Assembly (NCBI GenBank): GCA_014584605.1
Contig: JACTMO010000038.1
Span: 1-51,966, forward strand
DNA: 51,966 nucleotides
DNA from: Bacteroidota bacterium
GTDB taxonomy: Bacteria; Bacteroidota; Bacteroidia; Flavobacteriales_F; PHOS-HE28
Reading direction: 5' to 3'
Each line of letters starts with the position of its first letter. The stretch's first letter is position 1. A model generated the notes under the pieces. That model searched no databases and was not told where the DNA came from. It was given only the letters and a program-made list of their open reading frames with translations. A program made the position numbers and the translations under genes. Positions 7,928 through 17,616 of this stretch are shown piece after piece.

Positions 7928-10099
7928 GTGCGCGCCGTCACTTCCATCCTGCTCGCCCTGCTGGTCGTTGGAACCCGGGCCCAGGGCGTGCCGCGCGACC
8001 GGCAGGGCACCCCGATCGCGACCGGCGCCGCGCCCCCGGCCGTCCCCGCAGACACGAGCGGGATCCGCAGCGAGCACGGTTGGTTCCTGAGCCCGCGCGG
8101 CACGCTGCGCGTCCTGGTCCTTTTCGCCGAAGTGGTGTACGACAAGGAACCGGAACGGGACCCGCAGCCGGAAGGTGCCGACCATTGGCCCAAGGGGCAT
8201 CTGCCCGTGTGGAAGGACGAGGTGTTCGACCCGCAGCCGCTGGCCGTGCCCCGGGCGATGGTGACGCGGTACTACCACGACATCAGTCTCGGGCGCTTCA
8301 CCGTGCTGGGCGACCATGTGGACAGGCTGCTCCGCTTACGGCAGAGCGAGTATGGGAGCCTGCGCGGCGCCAACGACCTCAGCCGTGCGGCCGTGGCCGA
8401 AGCCAACAAGCTGGGCGCTCTGCGCACCGCGCACCGCCTGTCGGTGGCCGACTTCGACCTGTGGAAGGATGCCCGCACCGCCGGTGCCGCCAAGGAGGCC
8501 GGTCCCGACAGCCCGCACAGCTACGACCACGTGATGCTGATCGTGCGCAACAGCGGCCTCAGCCATGGCCAGGGCAGCACCGACCCCGGCAGCAGCGGGC
8601 CGCTCTTCGGCTACGAGAGCGACACGCAGAGCCGCTTCGGAGGCATGAACGCCCTGCCGTTCGAGATCCTCAAGCACGAGTTCAACCACCTGCTGCTGGG
8701 CGGCAACAACTTCCACAGCGGCGGGGGCAACGCCTCGCAGTTCCAGAGCCACTTCATCCCCCTGCAGGGCGGCCACAGCATGATGGGCGGCGCCAGCTGT
8801 GCGCTGCTCACGTGCAGCGGCTGGGACCGCGACCGGCTGGGCTGGCGTACCGACGGAGCGCCCTACCGCATCAATGCCCGCACCGTGGACGGCCGCTGGG
8901 CCGATGGCGACCTGAACCCCGCCGCAGGCGACACGGGCGTGTTCGTGCTGCGCGACTTCGTCACCACCGGCGATGCCCTCCGCCTCCATCTGCCAGGCCT
9001 GCCCGACAGCATCGACCAGCAGTGGCTGTGGCTGGAGAACCACCTCGGGGCCGGCCGGAACGGCAGCCCCACCGACCGCTTCCATTGGGAGGCCGACAGC
9101 CGATGCATCGCGCCGGTGGAGCCCGGGCTCTTCGCCCTGGTGCAGGTGGCCCACGAACAACGCTCCGGCCCCGACACTTACACGGGCCATGCGGACTACC
9201 TGCGCCCGCTGCCCGCCACCGGGCTGTTCGACCTGCAGCTCCGGGGCGACACCCTGCCTTCGGACTGCCCCTTCCCCGGCGGTCGCAGCATGCCCTTCTT
9301 CGCCGATGCGCCCGATGCGAACCCGCTGAGCGGCAACCACGAGCTGGAGCTGCCCGTGTACGACCGCAACGGCGACGGCCGGCTCGACCGGCGCGAGCAC
9401 TACATCCCCGGCACACGCATCGCGGACGGGCGCAGCCAGGCACAGGCCGTGTTCTTCGGGCGTCCCGAGCAGGCCTTCCGCATGAGCGGCCAGCGCGTCA
9501 TCGGCCTGTCCACCAACCCCTCCACCGCCAACATGATGACCCTGGTGAGCGCCGGGGGCAGGTCCATGTACAAGGGCCGCGCACCCGATGCACGGATGGT
9601 GGTGCTCAACGGCCTGCGCGTGGAAGTGCTGGCACAGGCGGCGGACGGTGCGGTCACCGTGCGCATCCGCAACGACGACAACCTGTTGGACCGCGATGTG
9701 CGCTGGTGCGCGGACAGCATCGTGCTGCCGCCGCTGCACGGCCGAGGCGGTACGGGGCTCACCGTGGAGGCCGACGCGCGCCTGCTGCTCGACCGATCGG
9801 GCACCCCCACCCGGGTGGACCGGCCCGAGGAGGCCCATGGCCGTACCTGGTTCAGCGCCGCCACACGCTTCGTCGTGACCACGGGCGCCACGCTGCACAT
9901 CAGGTCCGGTGCCACCCTGGAACTGGTGCACGGCACCGAACTGCACGTGCTCCCCGGAGCCACCCTGCGGATGGAGGACGGCAGCAGCATGCGCACGGAC
10001 CGCTCCTCCCGGATCGTGCTCCACGCGAACGCGGTGCTCGACCTGCCTGCGGAGATGCTCCGCCGCCTGGAGGTGCGAAAGGCGCTGGAACGGCGCTGA
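7928..10099 (+). CDS. Secreted HExxH metalloprotease-like protein
   Basis: Exported zinc-protease-like protein of 723 residues. The GTG at 7928 gives a signal peptide (VRAVTSILLALLVVGTRAQG) and lies 6 nt after a -7 box TACCTTCA (7914-7921), so the transcript may be nearly leaderless. H250-E-F-N-H254 followed by LLLGGNNFH gives HExxH plus a later histidine, as in M6-type or related zincins. An EF-hand-like loop (DRNGDGRLDRRE) may bind calcium. The last 90 or so residues are a run of short hydrophobic-turn repeats (TLHIRSGATLELV, ELHVLPGATLRM) like a beta-helix. No clear T9SS sorting domain is seen. It converges on the purF-like gene with only 3 bp between stops. Confidence 0.8.
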   Translation: MRAVTSILLALLVVGTRAQGVPRDRQGTPIATGAAPPAVPADTSGIRSEHGWFLSPRGTLRVLVLFAEVVYDKEPERDPQPEGADHWPKGHLPVWKDEVFDPQPLAVPRAMVTRYYHDISLGRFTVLGDHVDRLLRLRQSEYGSLRGANDLSRAAVAEANKLGALRTAHRLSVADFDLWKDARTAGAAKEAGPDSPHSYDHVMLIVRNSGLSHGQGSTDPGSSGPLFGYESDTQSRFGGMNALPFEILKHEFNHLLLGGNNFHSGGGNASQFQSHFIPLQGGHSMMGGASCALLTCSGWDRDRLGWRTDGAPYRINARTVDGRWADGDLNPAAGDTGVFVLRDFVTTGDALRLHLPGLPDSIDQQWLWLENHLGAGRNGSPTDRFHWEADSRCIAPVEPGLFALVQVAHEQRSGPDTYTGHADYLRPLPATGLFDLQLRGDTLPSDCPFPGGRSMPFFADAPDANPLSGNHELELPVYDRNGDGRLDRREHYIPGTRIADGRSQAQAVFFGRPEQAFRMSGQRVIGLSTNPSTANMMTLVSAGGRSMYKGRAPDARMVVLNGLRVEVLAQAADGAVTVRIRNDDNLLDRDVRWCADSIVLPPLHGRGGTGLTVEADARLLLDRSGTPTRVDRPEEAHGRTWFSAATRFVVTTGATLHIRSGATLELVHGTELHVLPGATLRMEDGSSMRTDRSSRIVLHANAVLDLPAEMLRRLEVRKALERR

Positions 10100-10102
10100 G
10101 CC

Positions 10103-12004
10103 TCAGTAGGCCCGCACGTTCTTGCCCTCGCGCCAGTTGATGAAGGCGCGCAGCGCCACACGGTCGCCGCCCGGCGTGGGATAATCCCCGGTGAAGTACC
10201 AGTCGCCCCGATGCCCCGGGCAGGCCGCGTGCAGGCCCTCGATGGTCTGGAAGAGGATGCGCACCTCGGCGTTGATGTCCGGCGGCGTCAGCAGTTCGGT
10301 GATCTTGGCGCTGAGCCGGTCGGCCGTGAAGGGGCGATAGATGTCCTTGACGTGGTTCACCTGGGCGCCGAGCGGCTTGTCCACATCGGCCATGCACCGG
10401 TCGTACACGTCGTCGATGATGTTCTCCTGCTTGGTCTCGCGCAGCAGGGCGATGGCCGCCTGGAAGGCCACCAGATCACCGAGCTTGGCCATGTCGATGC
10501 CGTAGCAGTCGGGATAGCGGATCTGCGGTGCGCTGCTGGCCACCACGATCCTCCTGGGCCCCAGGCGGTCCAGCATGCGCAGGATGCTCTGCCGCAAGGT
10601 GGTACCGCGCACGATGCTGTCGTCGATCACCACCAGATTGTCCTTGCCGGCCCGCACGCTGCCGTAAGTGATGTCGTACACGTGGGCCACCAGGTCGTCG
10701 CGGGCATCATCGCCGGTGATGAAGGTGCGCAGCTTGGCGTCCTTGATGGCCACCTTCTCCATCCGGGGGCGCAGGGCCAGGATGCGGGCCAGTGCCCCGG
10801 GGTCGGGCGAGGGTCCGAGCTCGCCGATGCGGCGGGCCTTGATGCGGTCCAGCGCCTCGCCCATGCCCCGCACCATGCCCAGGCAGGCCACCTCGGCGGT
10901 GTTGGGGATGAACGAGAGCACGGTGTTCTCCAGGTCGTGTTCCACGGCCTCCAGGATGGCCGGGCAGAGGGAACGGCCCAGGGCGATGCGCTCCTGGTAC
11001 ACGTCGCGATCGCTGCCCCGGCTGAAGTAGATGCGCTCGAAGGAGCACGAACGCTTTTCGCGCGGTTCACGCACCAGATGTTCGCCGTAGCTGCCGTCCT
11101 TGCGGATGATGAGCGCGTGGCCGGGGGTGAGCTCGCGCACGGCCTCGGTGGGCACATGGAACGCCGTCTGGATGGCGGGCCGCTCGCTGGCCACCACCAC
11201 CACATCGTCGTCGGCATACCAGAAGGCCGGGCGGATGCCGTTGGGATCGCGCAGTACGAAGGCGTCCCCATGGCCGATCATGCCCGCCAGGGCATAGCCG
11301 CCATCGAAGTCCAGCGCACTGTTCACCAGGATCTGCCGCACGTCCAGCTTCTCGGCGATCACCTGGGTGATCTGTCGGTCGTTGTATCCGAGCTGGCGAT
11401 GGATCTGCGCGATCCGGTCGTTCTCCACGTCCAGGAAGTGGCCGATCTTCTCCAGCACCGTCATGGTGTCGCTGCGCTCCTTGGGGTGCTGGCCGATGCT
11501 CACGAGCAAGTTGAACAGCTCGTCCACATTGGTCATGTTGAAGTTGCCGGCCACCACCAGGTTACGCGTGATCCAATTGCTGAGGCGGCGGCGCGGGTGG
11601 CAGTTCTCCAGGCTGTCCCGACCGAAGGTGGCATAGCGCAGATGGCCCAGGAGCACCTCGCCCAGGAAGGGCACGTTCGCCTTCAACCATTCGGGGTCGT
11701 CGGGGCGCACACCGGGCAGGCACAGGGCGTCCTCGTGGCTCTTGCGGATCCGTCCGAAGATCTTCTGGATGGCCTGCTTGTCGGTGCTGCGTTCGCGGTC
11801 GATGTACGGGGTGCCCGGCCGGGGATCCAGCTTGATGGAGGCCACCCCGGCACCGTCCTGGCCGCGGTTGTGCTGCTTCTCCATCAGGAGGAACATGCGC
11901 TGCAGACCATGGAAGGCCGTGCCGTGACGCTCGGCGTAGTGGGCCAGCGGCTTGCGGAGCCGGATGAGCGCGATGCCGCACTCGTGCTGGAGAACGTCGC
12001 TCAT
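10103..12004 (-). CDS. purF: PurF-like amidophosphoribosyltransferase
   Basis: Glutamine PRPP amidotransferase family protein, 633 residues, catalysing or resembling the first step of purine synthesis (PRPP to phosphoribosylamine). The N-terminal glutamine amidotransferase domain has the catalytic Cys9 in HECGIALIRL, with the preceding eight residues probably removed. The phosphoribosyltransferase domain carries the PRPP loop NLVVIDDSIVRGTT near residue 460. It is longer than classical PurF (about 480-510) and matches the roughly 630-residue Bacteroidota class that often exists beside a canonical PurF, so it could be the second copy. The start is fixed by MSDVLQHECG; the open frame continues upstream through the divergent gene but is not coding. 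A -7 box lies 33 nt upstream. Confidence 0.88.
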   Translation of the reverse strand: MSDVLQHECGIALIRLRKPLAHYAERHGTAFHGLQRMFLLMEKQHNRGQDGAGVASIKLDPRPGTPYIDRERSTDKQAIQKIFGRIRKSHEDALCLPGVRPDDPEWLKANVPFLGEVLLGHLRYATFGRDSLENCHPRRRLSNWITRNLVVAGNFNMTNVDELFNLLVSIGQHPKERSDTMTVLEKIGHFLDVENDRIAQIHRQLGYNDRQITQVIAEKLDVRQILVNSALDFDGGYALAGMIGHGDAFVLRDPNGIRPAFWYADDDVVVVASERPAIQTAFHVPTEAVRELTPGHALIIRKDGSYGEHLVREPREKRSCSFERIYFSRGSDRDVYQERIALGRSLCPAILEAVEHDLENTVLSFIPNTAEVACLGMVRGMGEALDRIKARRIGELGPSPDPGALARILALRPRMEKVAIKDAKLRTFITGDDARDDLVAHVYDITYGSVRAGKDNLVVIDDSIVRGTTLRQSILRMLDRLGPRRIVVASSAPQIRYPDCYGIDMAKLGDLVAFQAAIALLRETKQENIIDDVYDRCMADVDKPLGAQVNHVKDIYRPFTADRLSAKITELLTPPDINAEVRILFQTIEGLHAACPGHRGDWYFTGDYPTPGGDRVALRAFINWREGKNVRAY

Positions 12005-12037
12005 CGGCGGCGGGCCGGCCCGATGGGGACCGGTCCG

Positions 12038-12045
12038 CAAAGGTA
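12038..12045 (-). promoter_or_regulatory. -7 box of the purF-like gene
   Basis: On the minus strand TACCTTTG matches the Bacteroidota -7 consensus exactly and lies 33 nt before the purF-like start. No good TTG is visible about 20 bp further upstream, so this rests on the -7 element alone. Confidence 0.55.
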
Positions 12046-12145
12046 CGGTGCCCGTCGCGGCCGCTTCCCGGCCCATCCCCGCCCCTGCCCGCTCCAAGCA
12101 ACCTCCGGGCGGTCCGGCCTGTCTCTTCGGCGTAATTTCGATCGC

Positions 12146-15100
12146 GTGCCCCCTCCGTTCCGGTCCATCCGTACCCTGTGCGGCGGGCTGGCCCTTGGCC
12201 TGCTCCCCTTGGGCGGGGTGCGGGGTGCGGAGGGAGTCACCTTCACGGAGAACCGTGGCCAATGGCCCGCGCAGGTGCTGTACCGGGCCCACATCCCGGG
12301 CGGGGCCCTCTTCGTGGAACGCGGAGCCCTCACCTTCGTGCTTTCCGAGGGCGGCGAACACCGCGGGCATGGACAGGCCGGGGACGCGGACGTGCATCGG
12401 CCCCACCGCGCACATGCCTACCGGGTGACCTTCGAGGGCGCCGACCCGGGCACCGGCGAGGGGCGCCAGGCGCTGCCGCACACCGAGCACTACTTCATCG
12501 GGAACGACCCGGCCCACTGGGGTGCCGATTGCGCCGTGTACCGGGAGGTGCTGGTGAAGGGGCTCTACCCGGGCATCGACCTGCGGGTGGACGGCAGCAC
12601 GGGCCTCAAATACGACCTGCTGGTGGCCGCCGGCGCCGAACCGGGCCAGGTGCGCCTGCGGTACAGCGGCCAGGATGCACTGGCCGTTGAGCACGGCCGT
12701 CTGGTGGTGCGCACCAGCGTCGGCACCGTGGTGGAGGAGGCACCGGTCGCCTTCGGGCCCGGAGGGACCGTTCCCTGCCGTTACGCACTCCAGGAGGACC
12801 TGCTGCGGTTCGAGCTGCCCGATGGACATGACAGCCTGGCCTTGCTGGTGATCGACCCCACGCTGACCTTCGCCAGCTATTCGGGCAGCACGGCGGACAA
12901 CTTCGGATTCACGGCCACCTACGATGCCGGTGGCAACCTCTACGGCGGGGGCATCGTGTTCGGCTTCGGCTACCCGGTGACGGTCGGGGCGCTCCAGCCC
13001 AACCACGCGGGCGGCACCATCGATGTGGGCATCAGCAAGTGGGACGCCACGGGCAGCACCCTGCTCTGGAGCACCTACCTGGGCGGTGCCGGCAACGAAT
13101 CGCCCCACAGCATGGTGGTGAACGCCGCCGGGGAGCTCTTTGTGCTGGGCAGCACCGGATCGGCGGACTTCCCCACCACCGCAGGTTGTTACGACGGCAG
13201 CTTCGGCGGAGGTCCGTCGTTGAACTTCACCATCGGATACGGCTACAGCCACCTCAACGGGGTGGATGCCTTCGTGGCCCGCCTGAGCGCGGCCGGCAAT
13301 GGTTTGCTGGGGGCCACCTACATCGGGGGCGCCGGGGCGGACGGCATCAACAACGCCGGCACCCTGGCCTACAACTATGGCGATTCGTTCCGGGGCGAGA
13401 TCGCCCTGGACCCCAACGGGAACCCGGTGGTCGCCACCAGTACCGAGAGCGTCGGCCTGTCCGTATCGCCCGGCGCTCCCCAGCCGGCCTTCGGCGGCGG
13501 TCAGCAGGACGGCTACGTGTTCCGCCTCAACACCGGCCTCACAAGCCTGCTGTGGGCCACCTACCTGGGCGGCAGCGGCGATGACAGCGCTTTCGGCGTG
13601 CAGTTCGACCCCGCCGGGGAGGTCTTCGTCACCGGCGGCACCACCAGCACGGACCTGCCCATGGCCGGCACCCCATGGGATGGCGGCCACAACGGCGGGG
13701 TGGACGGCTTCATCATGCGCTACAACGCGACCGGCAACGCGCTGCTGGGCGCCACCTACCTGGGGACCTCTGCGTACGACCAGAGCTTCTTCGTGCAACT
13801 GGACACCGACGACGAGGTGTACGTGGTGGGTCAGACCCGGGGCAACTACCCCGTGACGCCGGGCAAGTACGCGAACCCCGGCAGCAGCCAGTTCATCCAC
13901 AAGTTCGACCATGCGCTGGCCACTTCGCTCTGGAGCACCCGCATCGGCAGCGGCGCCGGCACCGAGGACATCGCCCCCTCGGCCTTTCTGGTGAGCGACT
14001 GTGGCCAGATCTACTTCTCGGGCTGGGGTGGTCTGGTGAACAACAACGGCGTGCCGAACCTCAGCACCACGGTGGGGCTACCCACCACCGCCGGCGCGTT
14101 CCAGGCCGGTACGGACGGCAGCGACTTCTACCTGATGGTGCTGGAGCCCGACGCCACGGGACTCAACTACGCCACCTTCTTCGGAGGCAACCAGAGCGCC
14201 GAGCACGTGGATGGTGGCACCAGCCGCTTCGACAAGGACGGCAACGTGTACCAGGCCGTCTGCGCGGGCTGCGGAGGGAACAACGACTTCCCCACCACGC
14301 CGGGGGCCTGGAGCAACACCAACAACAACTTCAACTGCAATCTTGGGGTCTTCAAGTTCGCCCTTTCCCGGGCGCTGGCCATCATCGCCATCGACGGGCC
14401 GCAGTACGTGTGCCACCCCGGCCAGGCCCAGTTCACCAACCTCAGCAACGGCGGCAACACCTACACTTGGTACTTCGGCGACGGCGCCACCAGCACGGAC
14501 TTCGAACCGGCGCACACCTACGGCTCGCCCGGGACCTACACGGTGATGATGGTGCTGGAGGACAGCCTGGATTGCACCCCGCCGGACACCGCCTACGTGA
14601 CCATCGAAGTGGTGGACCCGCTGGACGCAGCGGTGGACAGCGTTCCCACGGTATGCGCCGGGGGAAGCGTGCAACTGCAGGCCAGCGGAGGCACAAGCTA
14701 CCTGTGGAGCCCGACCACCGGCCTCAGCGACCCCACGGTGCCCGACCCCGTGTCCACCCCGCCCGGCGACATCACCTACACGGTGCTGGTGACCGACCAA
14801 TGCGGCACGGACAGCGCATCGGTGAACGTGGTGGTGGCCGACCCGGCCGGGTTCGCCGGACCGGACACGGTGATGTGCGCGGGCGACTCGGTGGCCATCA
14901 GCGCCAGCGGGGGCGCCACCTACAGCTGGAGCCCGCCCAACTTCGTGGACGACCCCACAAGCCCCGCACCGCTGGCCTTCCCTCCGGACACCACCCTGTT
15001 CACCATCACCATCGTCACGGCCGATGGATGCCAGGGAACAGACTCGGTGCTGGTGCTGGTCCAGTTCAACCCGCCCGAACCGACCTCGGCGGACACCGCC

Positions 15101-16015
15101 GTGTGCGAGGGCGGCAGCGTCCAGCTCCTGGTGAGCGGCGGCGACACCTACACGTGGTCGCCCGCACCGGGGATCGGGGTGCTCAACGTACCCGACCCGG
15201 TGGTGACCCCTACGGTGACCACCGACTACGTGGTGCTGGTGAGCAACACCTGCGGAAGCACACCGGACACGGTGACCGTGCTGGTGGTGGTGCCTCAGGC
15301 GGACGCCTGGCCCGACACGGTGGTCTGCAGCGCGGCGCCGGTGCCCCTCTTCGCCAGCGGCGGGGTGAGCTTCTCCTGGAGCCCATCCCAGGGCCTCGAC
15401 AACGACACCAGCGCCAACCCCATCGCCATGGTCACCGTGCCCACGACCTTCACCGTGGTGGTCACGGACGCCCATGGATGCAGCGATACGGCCCAGGTGT
15501 CCATCGGCCTCCTGCCTCTGCCGGTCGTGAACGCGGGTCCCGACGTCGCGATCGACTACGGCGACGCCACCACCCTCATTGCCAGCGGCGAAGGGACCTT
15601 CGTGTGGGGCCCGGCGGATCTCGTGGAGAACGCGGACGGACGCCTGCTCACCGTGCGGCCGGAGACCACCACCTTGTACACCGTGCAGCTCACCGACAGC
15701 AACGGTTGCATGGCCGTGGACCAGGTGCTGGTGATCATCGACGGGGCGCTTTACGTGCCCAACACCTTCACGCCCAACACCGACGGCATCAACGACAGCT
15801 TCTTCGCCCTGGGCAAGGAGATCGACCGGTTCCGGATGATGGTCTTCAACCGGTGGGGCGAGCTGATCTTCGAGACGGATAGGCTCACCGGGAGCTGGGA
15901 CGGGACCTACAACGGGGTGCTCTCACCGATCGACACATACGTCTGGCGGGTGGACTACACCGAGTTGAACGGCGAGGACCACACGCTCTTCGGTCATGTC
16001 AACCTGGTGCGTTGA
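12146..16015 (+). CDS. SBBP/PKD-repeat protein with gliding-motility C-terminus
   Basis: Very large exported protein of 1289 residues. The GTG start lies 5 nt after TAATTTCG (12133-12140) and gives a signal peptide (SIRTLCGGLALGLLPLGGVR). In order: a DUF7948-like N-terminal domain (FTENRGQWPAQVLYRA); SBBP beta-propeller repeats (LGGSGDDSAFGVQFD, GGTTSTDLP) to about residue 740; a PKD domain (TYTWYFGDGATS, HTYGSPGTYTV); four or five PKD/Ig-like repeats of about 80 residues, each with CxGxxVxLxASGG and SWSP; then a CHU_C gliding-associated type B sorting domain (VPNTFTPNTDGINDSF, FNRWGELIF) from about residue 1200. It is likely a cell-surface or secreted adhesin. Its end overlaps the convergent decarboxylase gene by 22 bp. 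Confidence 0.9.
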   Translation: MPPPFRSIRTLCGGLALGLLPLGGVRGAEGVTFTENRGQWPAQVLYRAHIPGGALFVERGALTFVLSEGGEHRGHGQAGDADVHRPHRAHAYRVTFEGADPGTGEGRQALPHTEHYFIGNDPAHWGADCAVYREVLVKGLYPGIDLRVDGSTGLKYDLLVAAGAEPGQVRLRYSGQDALAVEHGRLVVRTSVGTVVEEAPVAFGPGGTVPCRYALQEDLLRFELPDGHDSLALLVIDPTLTFASYSGSTADNFGFTATYDAGGNLYGGGIVFGFGYPVTVGALQPNHAGGTIDVGISKWDATGSTLLWSTYLGGAGNESPHSMVVNAAGELFVLGSTGSADFPTTAGCYDGSFGGGPSLNFTIGYGYSHLNGVDAFVARLSAAGNGLLGATYIGGAGADGINNAGTLAYNYGDSFRGEIALDPNGNPVVATSTESVGLSVSPGAPQPAFGGGQQDGYVFRLNTGLTSLLWATYLGGSGDDSAFGVQFDPAGEVFVTGGTTSTDLPMAGTPWDGGHNGGVDGFIMRYNATGNALLGATYLGTSAYDQSFFVQLDTDDEVYVVGQTRGNYPVTPGKYANPGSSQFIHKFDHALATSLWSTRIGSGAGTEDIAPSAFLVSDCGQIYFSGWGGLVNNNGVPNLSTTVGLPTTAGAFQAGTDGSDFYLMVLEPDATGLNYATFFGGNQSAEHVDGGTSRFDKDGNVYQAVCAGCGGNNDFPTTPGAWSNTNNNFNCNLGVFKFALSRALAIIAIDGPQYVCHPGQAQFTNLSNGGNTYTWYFGDGATSTDFEPAHTYGSPGTYTVMMVLEDSLDCTPPDTAYVTIEVVDPLDAAVDSVPTVCAGGSVQLQASGGTSYLWSPTTGLSDPTVPDPVSTPPGDITYTVLVTDQCGTDSASVNVVVADPAGFAGPDTVMCAGDSVAISASGGATYSWSPPNFVDDPTSPAPLAFPPDTTLFTITIVTADGCQGTDSVLVLVQFNPPEPTSADTAVCEGGSVQLLVSGGDTYTWSPAPGIGVLNVPDPVVTPTVTTDYVVLVSNTCGSTPDTVTVLVVVPQADAWPDTVVCSAAPVPLFASGGVSFSWSPSQGLDNDTSANPIAMVTVPTTFTVVVTDAHGCSDTAQVSIGLLPLPVVNAGPDVAIDYGDATTLIASGEGTFVWGPADLVENADGRLLTVRPETTTLYTVQLTDSNGCMAVDQVLVIIDGALYVPNTFTPNTDGINDSFFALGKEIDRFRMMVFNRWGELIFETDRLTGSWDGTYNGVLSPIDTYVWRVDYTELNGEDHTLFGHVNLVR

Positions 16016-17034
16016 CCGGGCATGAAGCGCTGGCGGGGCAGGTCCAGCCAGCTGAGGGCCGCACCGCTCAGCAGCATCTCCTTGCGCGTATCGTCCCACG
16101 GCATGCTACGGACCAGGGTCCCGGGCTGCAACTCACCCAGCGGGAAGGGGTAGTCCGAGCCCATGGCCACGCGTTCGGCGCCGAGCATGGCCACCACCAG
16201 CTCCAGGATCGCCGGGTCGTGCACGAGGGCGTCGATCCAGAAACGGCCGAGGTAGTCCTTGGGCGGCACCCGGTTGTCCACGGCGCACAGGTCCGGGCGC
16301 ACCTCGAAACCGTGTTGGATGCGGCCCAGCGTGGCGGGGAAGCTTCCCCCGCCGTGGGCGAAGGCCACGCGCAGGCGGGGCAGCCGCTCCAACATGCCGC
16401 TGAAGATCATGGACGCGATGGCCAGGGTGGTCTCCGCCGGCATGCCCACCAGCCAGGGCAGCCAGTATTTGTCCATCCGCTCCTTGCCCAGCATGTCCCA
16501 TGGATGTACGAAAACGGCCATGCCCAGGGCTTCACAGGCCTGGAAGACCTCCAGGAAACGGGCATCCCCCAGGTTGATGCCTTCCACATGCGTGCCGATC
16601 TGGATGCCGCTGAGACCGATGGACCGGCAACGCTCCAGCTCCTGCAGGGCCAGGTCCGTGTCCTGCATGGGCAACGTGCCCAGGCCCACGAAACGGTGCG
16701 GCCAGCGGTCCACGATGCCGGCGATGTGGTCGTTGAGGAAGCGCGCCAGTTCCAGGGTGTCGTGCGCCCGCGCCCAGTAACTGAACATCACCGGCACGGT
16801 GCTGAGCACCTGCGCATGCACGCGCTGGCCGTCGCATTCGTCCAGCCGCACCAGCGGGTCCCAGCAGTTGGCCTGCACCTCGCGGAAGAACTTGTCGTCC
16901 ATCATCATCCGCGCACAGCCCGGGCGGTGATGGTCCAGGTGGATGAAGCCCTTGTAGCCGAAGCGCGCCCCGAAGTCGGGGATGTGCTCCGGCAGGATGT
17001 GCGTGTGGATGTCGATGGCCAGCAGCTCGGCCAT
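15994..17034 (-). CDS. nbaD: Aminocarboxymuconate semialdehyde decarboxylase (ACMSD)
   Basis: Amidohydrolase-superfamily decarboxylase, 346 residues, converting 2-amino-3-carboxymuconate 6-semialdehyde to 2-aminomuconate 6-semialdehyde in kynurenine/3-hydroxyanthranilate degradation. Zinc ligands are visible: H10 and H12 (IDIHTH), H177 (VFVHPWD) and D294 (GSDYPFP), with H227 in FAHGGGSFP; the numbering nearly coincides with the Pseudomonas enzyme. R51 sits where a substrate arginine is expected. The start ATG overlaps the dioxygenase stop by one base (TGATG), so the two are translationally coupled and their products act in sequence. A longer upstream in-frame start falls inside the dioxygenase gene and is unlikely. 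Confidence 0.94.
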   Translation of the reverse strand: MAELLAIDIHTHILPEHIPDFGARFGYKGFIHLDHHRPGCARMMMDDKFFREVQANCWDPLVRLDECDGQRVHAQVLSTVPVMFSYWARAHDTLELARFLNDHIAGIVDRWPHRFVGLGTLPMQDTDLALQELERCRSIGLSGIQIGTHVEGINLGDARFLEVFQACEALGMAVFVHPWDMLGKERMDKYWLPWLVGMPAETTLAIASMIFSGMLERLPRLRVAFAHGGGSFPATLGRIQHGFEVRPDLCAVDNRVPPKDYLGRFWIDALVHDPAILELVVAMLGAERVAMGSDYPFPLGELQPGTLVRSMPWDDTRKEMLLSGAALSWLDLPRQRFMPGQRTRLT

Positions 17035-17564
17035 CACGTGAAACGGGGGTCGGTGGCCATCACATGTCCACAACGGCGGCAGGTGCGCAGGGCCTCGTTG
17101 CCGTAGAACTCCCGGAAGCGGGGCAGGAAGTCCTTCTCGATGTTGTGCAGCACGAACCGGTACTCATGCAACATGCTGTTGCACTTCTCGCAATACCACT
17201 GCAGGCCATCCAGCATCGGCCGGTCGTCGCGCTTGCACTCGATCACCAGGCCCACGGTGTCGGGGCCGCGGCGGGGCTGGTGCGGCACATTGGCCGGTAG
17301 CAGGAACATCTCGCCCTCTCGGATGGGGATGGTGACGGCCTTGCCGTCCTCCTGGATGCCCACCTCGATGTCGCCTTCGATCTGGTAGAAGAGCTCCTCG
17401 GTCTCGTTGAGGTGATAGTCCTTGCGCGCGTTGGGCCCGCCGACGATCATCACGATGTGATCACCGGCATCGGCATAAAGGTTCTTGTTGCCCACCGGCG
17501 GCTTCAACAGCTCGCGGTTGTCGGCGATCCATTGCTTGAGGTTGAAGGGGCGGCGAACGGCCAT
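17034..17564 (-). CDS. nbaC: 3-hydroxyanthranilate 3,4-dioxygenase
   Basis: Iron(II) ring-cleaving dioxygenase of 176 residues, opening 3-hydroxyanthranilate to 2-amino-3-carboxymuconate semialdehyde. Every known functional position falls at the same number as in the bacterial prototype: metal ligands H51, E57 and H95; substrate residues R47, R99 and E110; and a C-terminal rubredoxin-like iron site C125xxC128 and C162xxC165. It is therefore the full bacterial form rather than the truncated type. It is followed by the ACMS decarboxylase with a one-base overlap, which removes an unstable intermediate. A -7 box TACCTTTC lies at 17584-17591 on the minus strand, 19 nt before the start. Confidence 0.96.
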   Translation of the reverse strand: MAVRRPFNLKQWIADNRELLKPPVGNKNLYADAGDHIVMIVGGPNARKDYHLNETEELFYQIEGDIEVGIQEDGKAVTIPIREGEMFLLPANVPHQPRRGPDTVGLVIECKRDDRPMLDGLQWYCEKCNSMLHEYRFVLHNIEKDFLPRFREFYGNEALRTCRRCGHVMATDPRFT

Positions 17565-17616
17565 GGCGGAGGGTTGTTCCGCCGAAAGGTAGTGCCGGGC
17601 CGGGGAAGGGCCTGCC

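Noticed and set aside
10211-12145. Plus-strand frame continuing upstream of the gliding-associated gene
   Set aside because: It is the reverse shadow of the PurF-like gene; a signal peptide and -7 box mark the start at 12146.
12005-13912. Long minus-strand frame extending the PurF-like protein to over 1200 residues
   Set aside because: The extension lies opposite the gliding-associated gene and has no family similarity; the PurF start MSDVLQHECG and a -7 box fix the true beginning at 12004.
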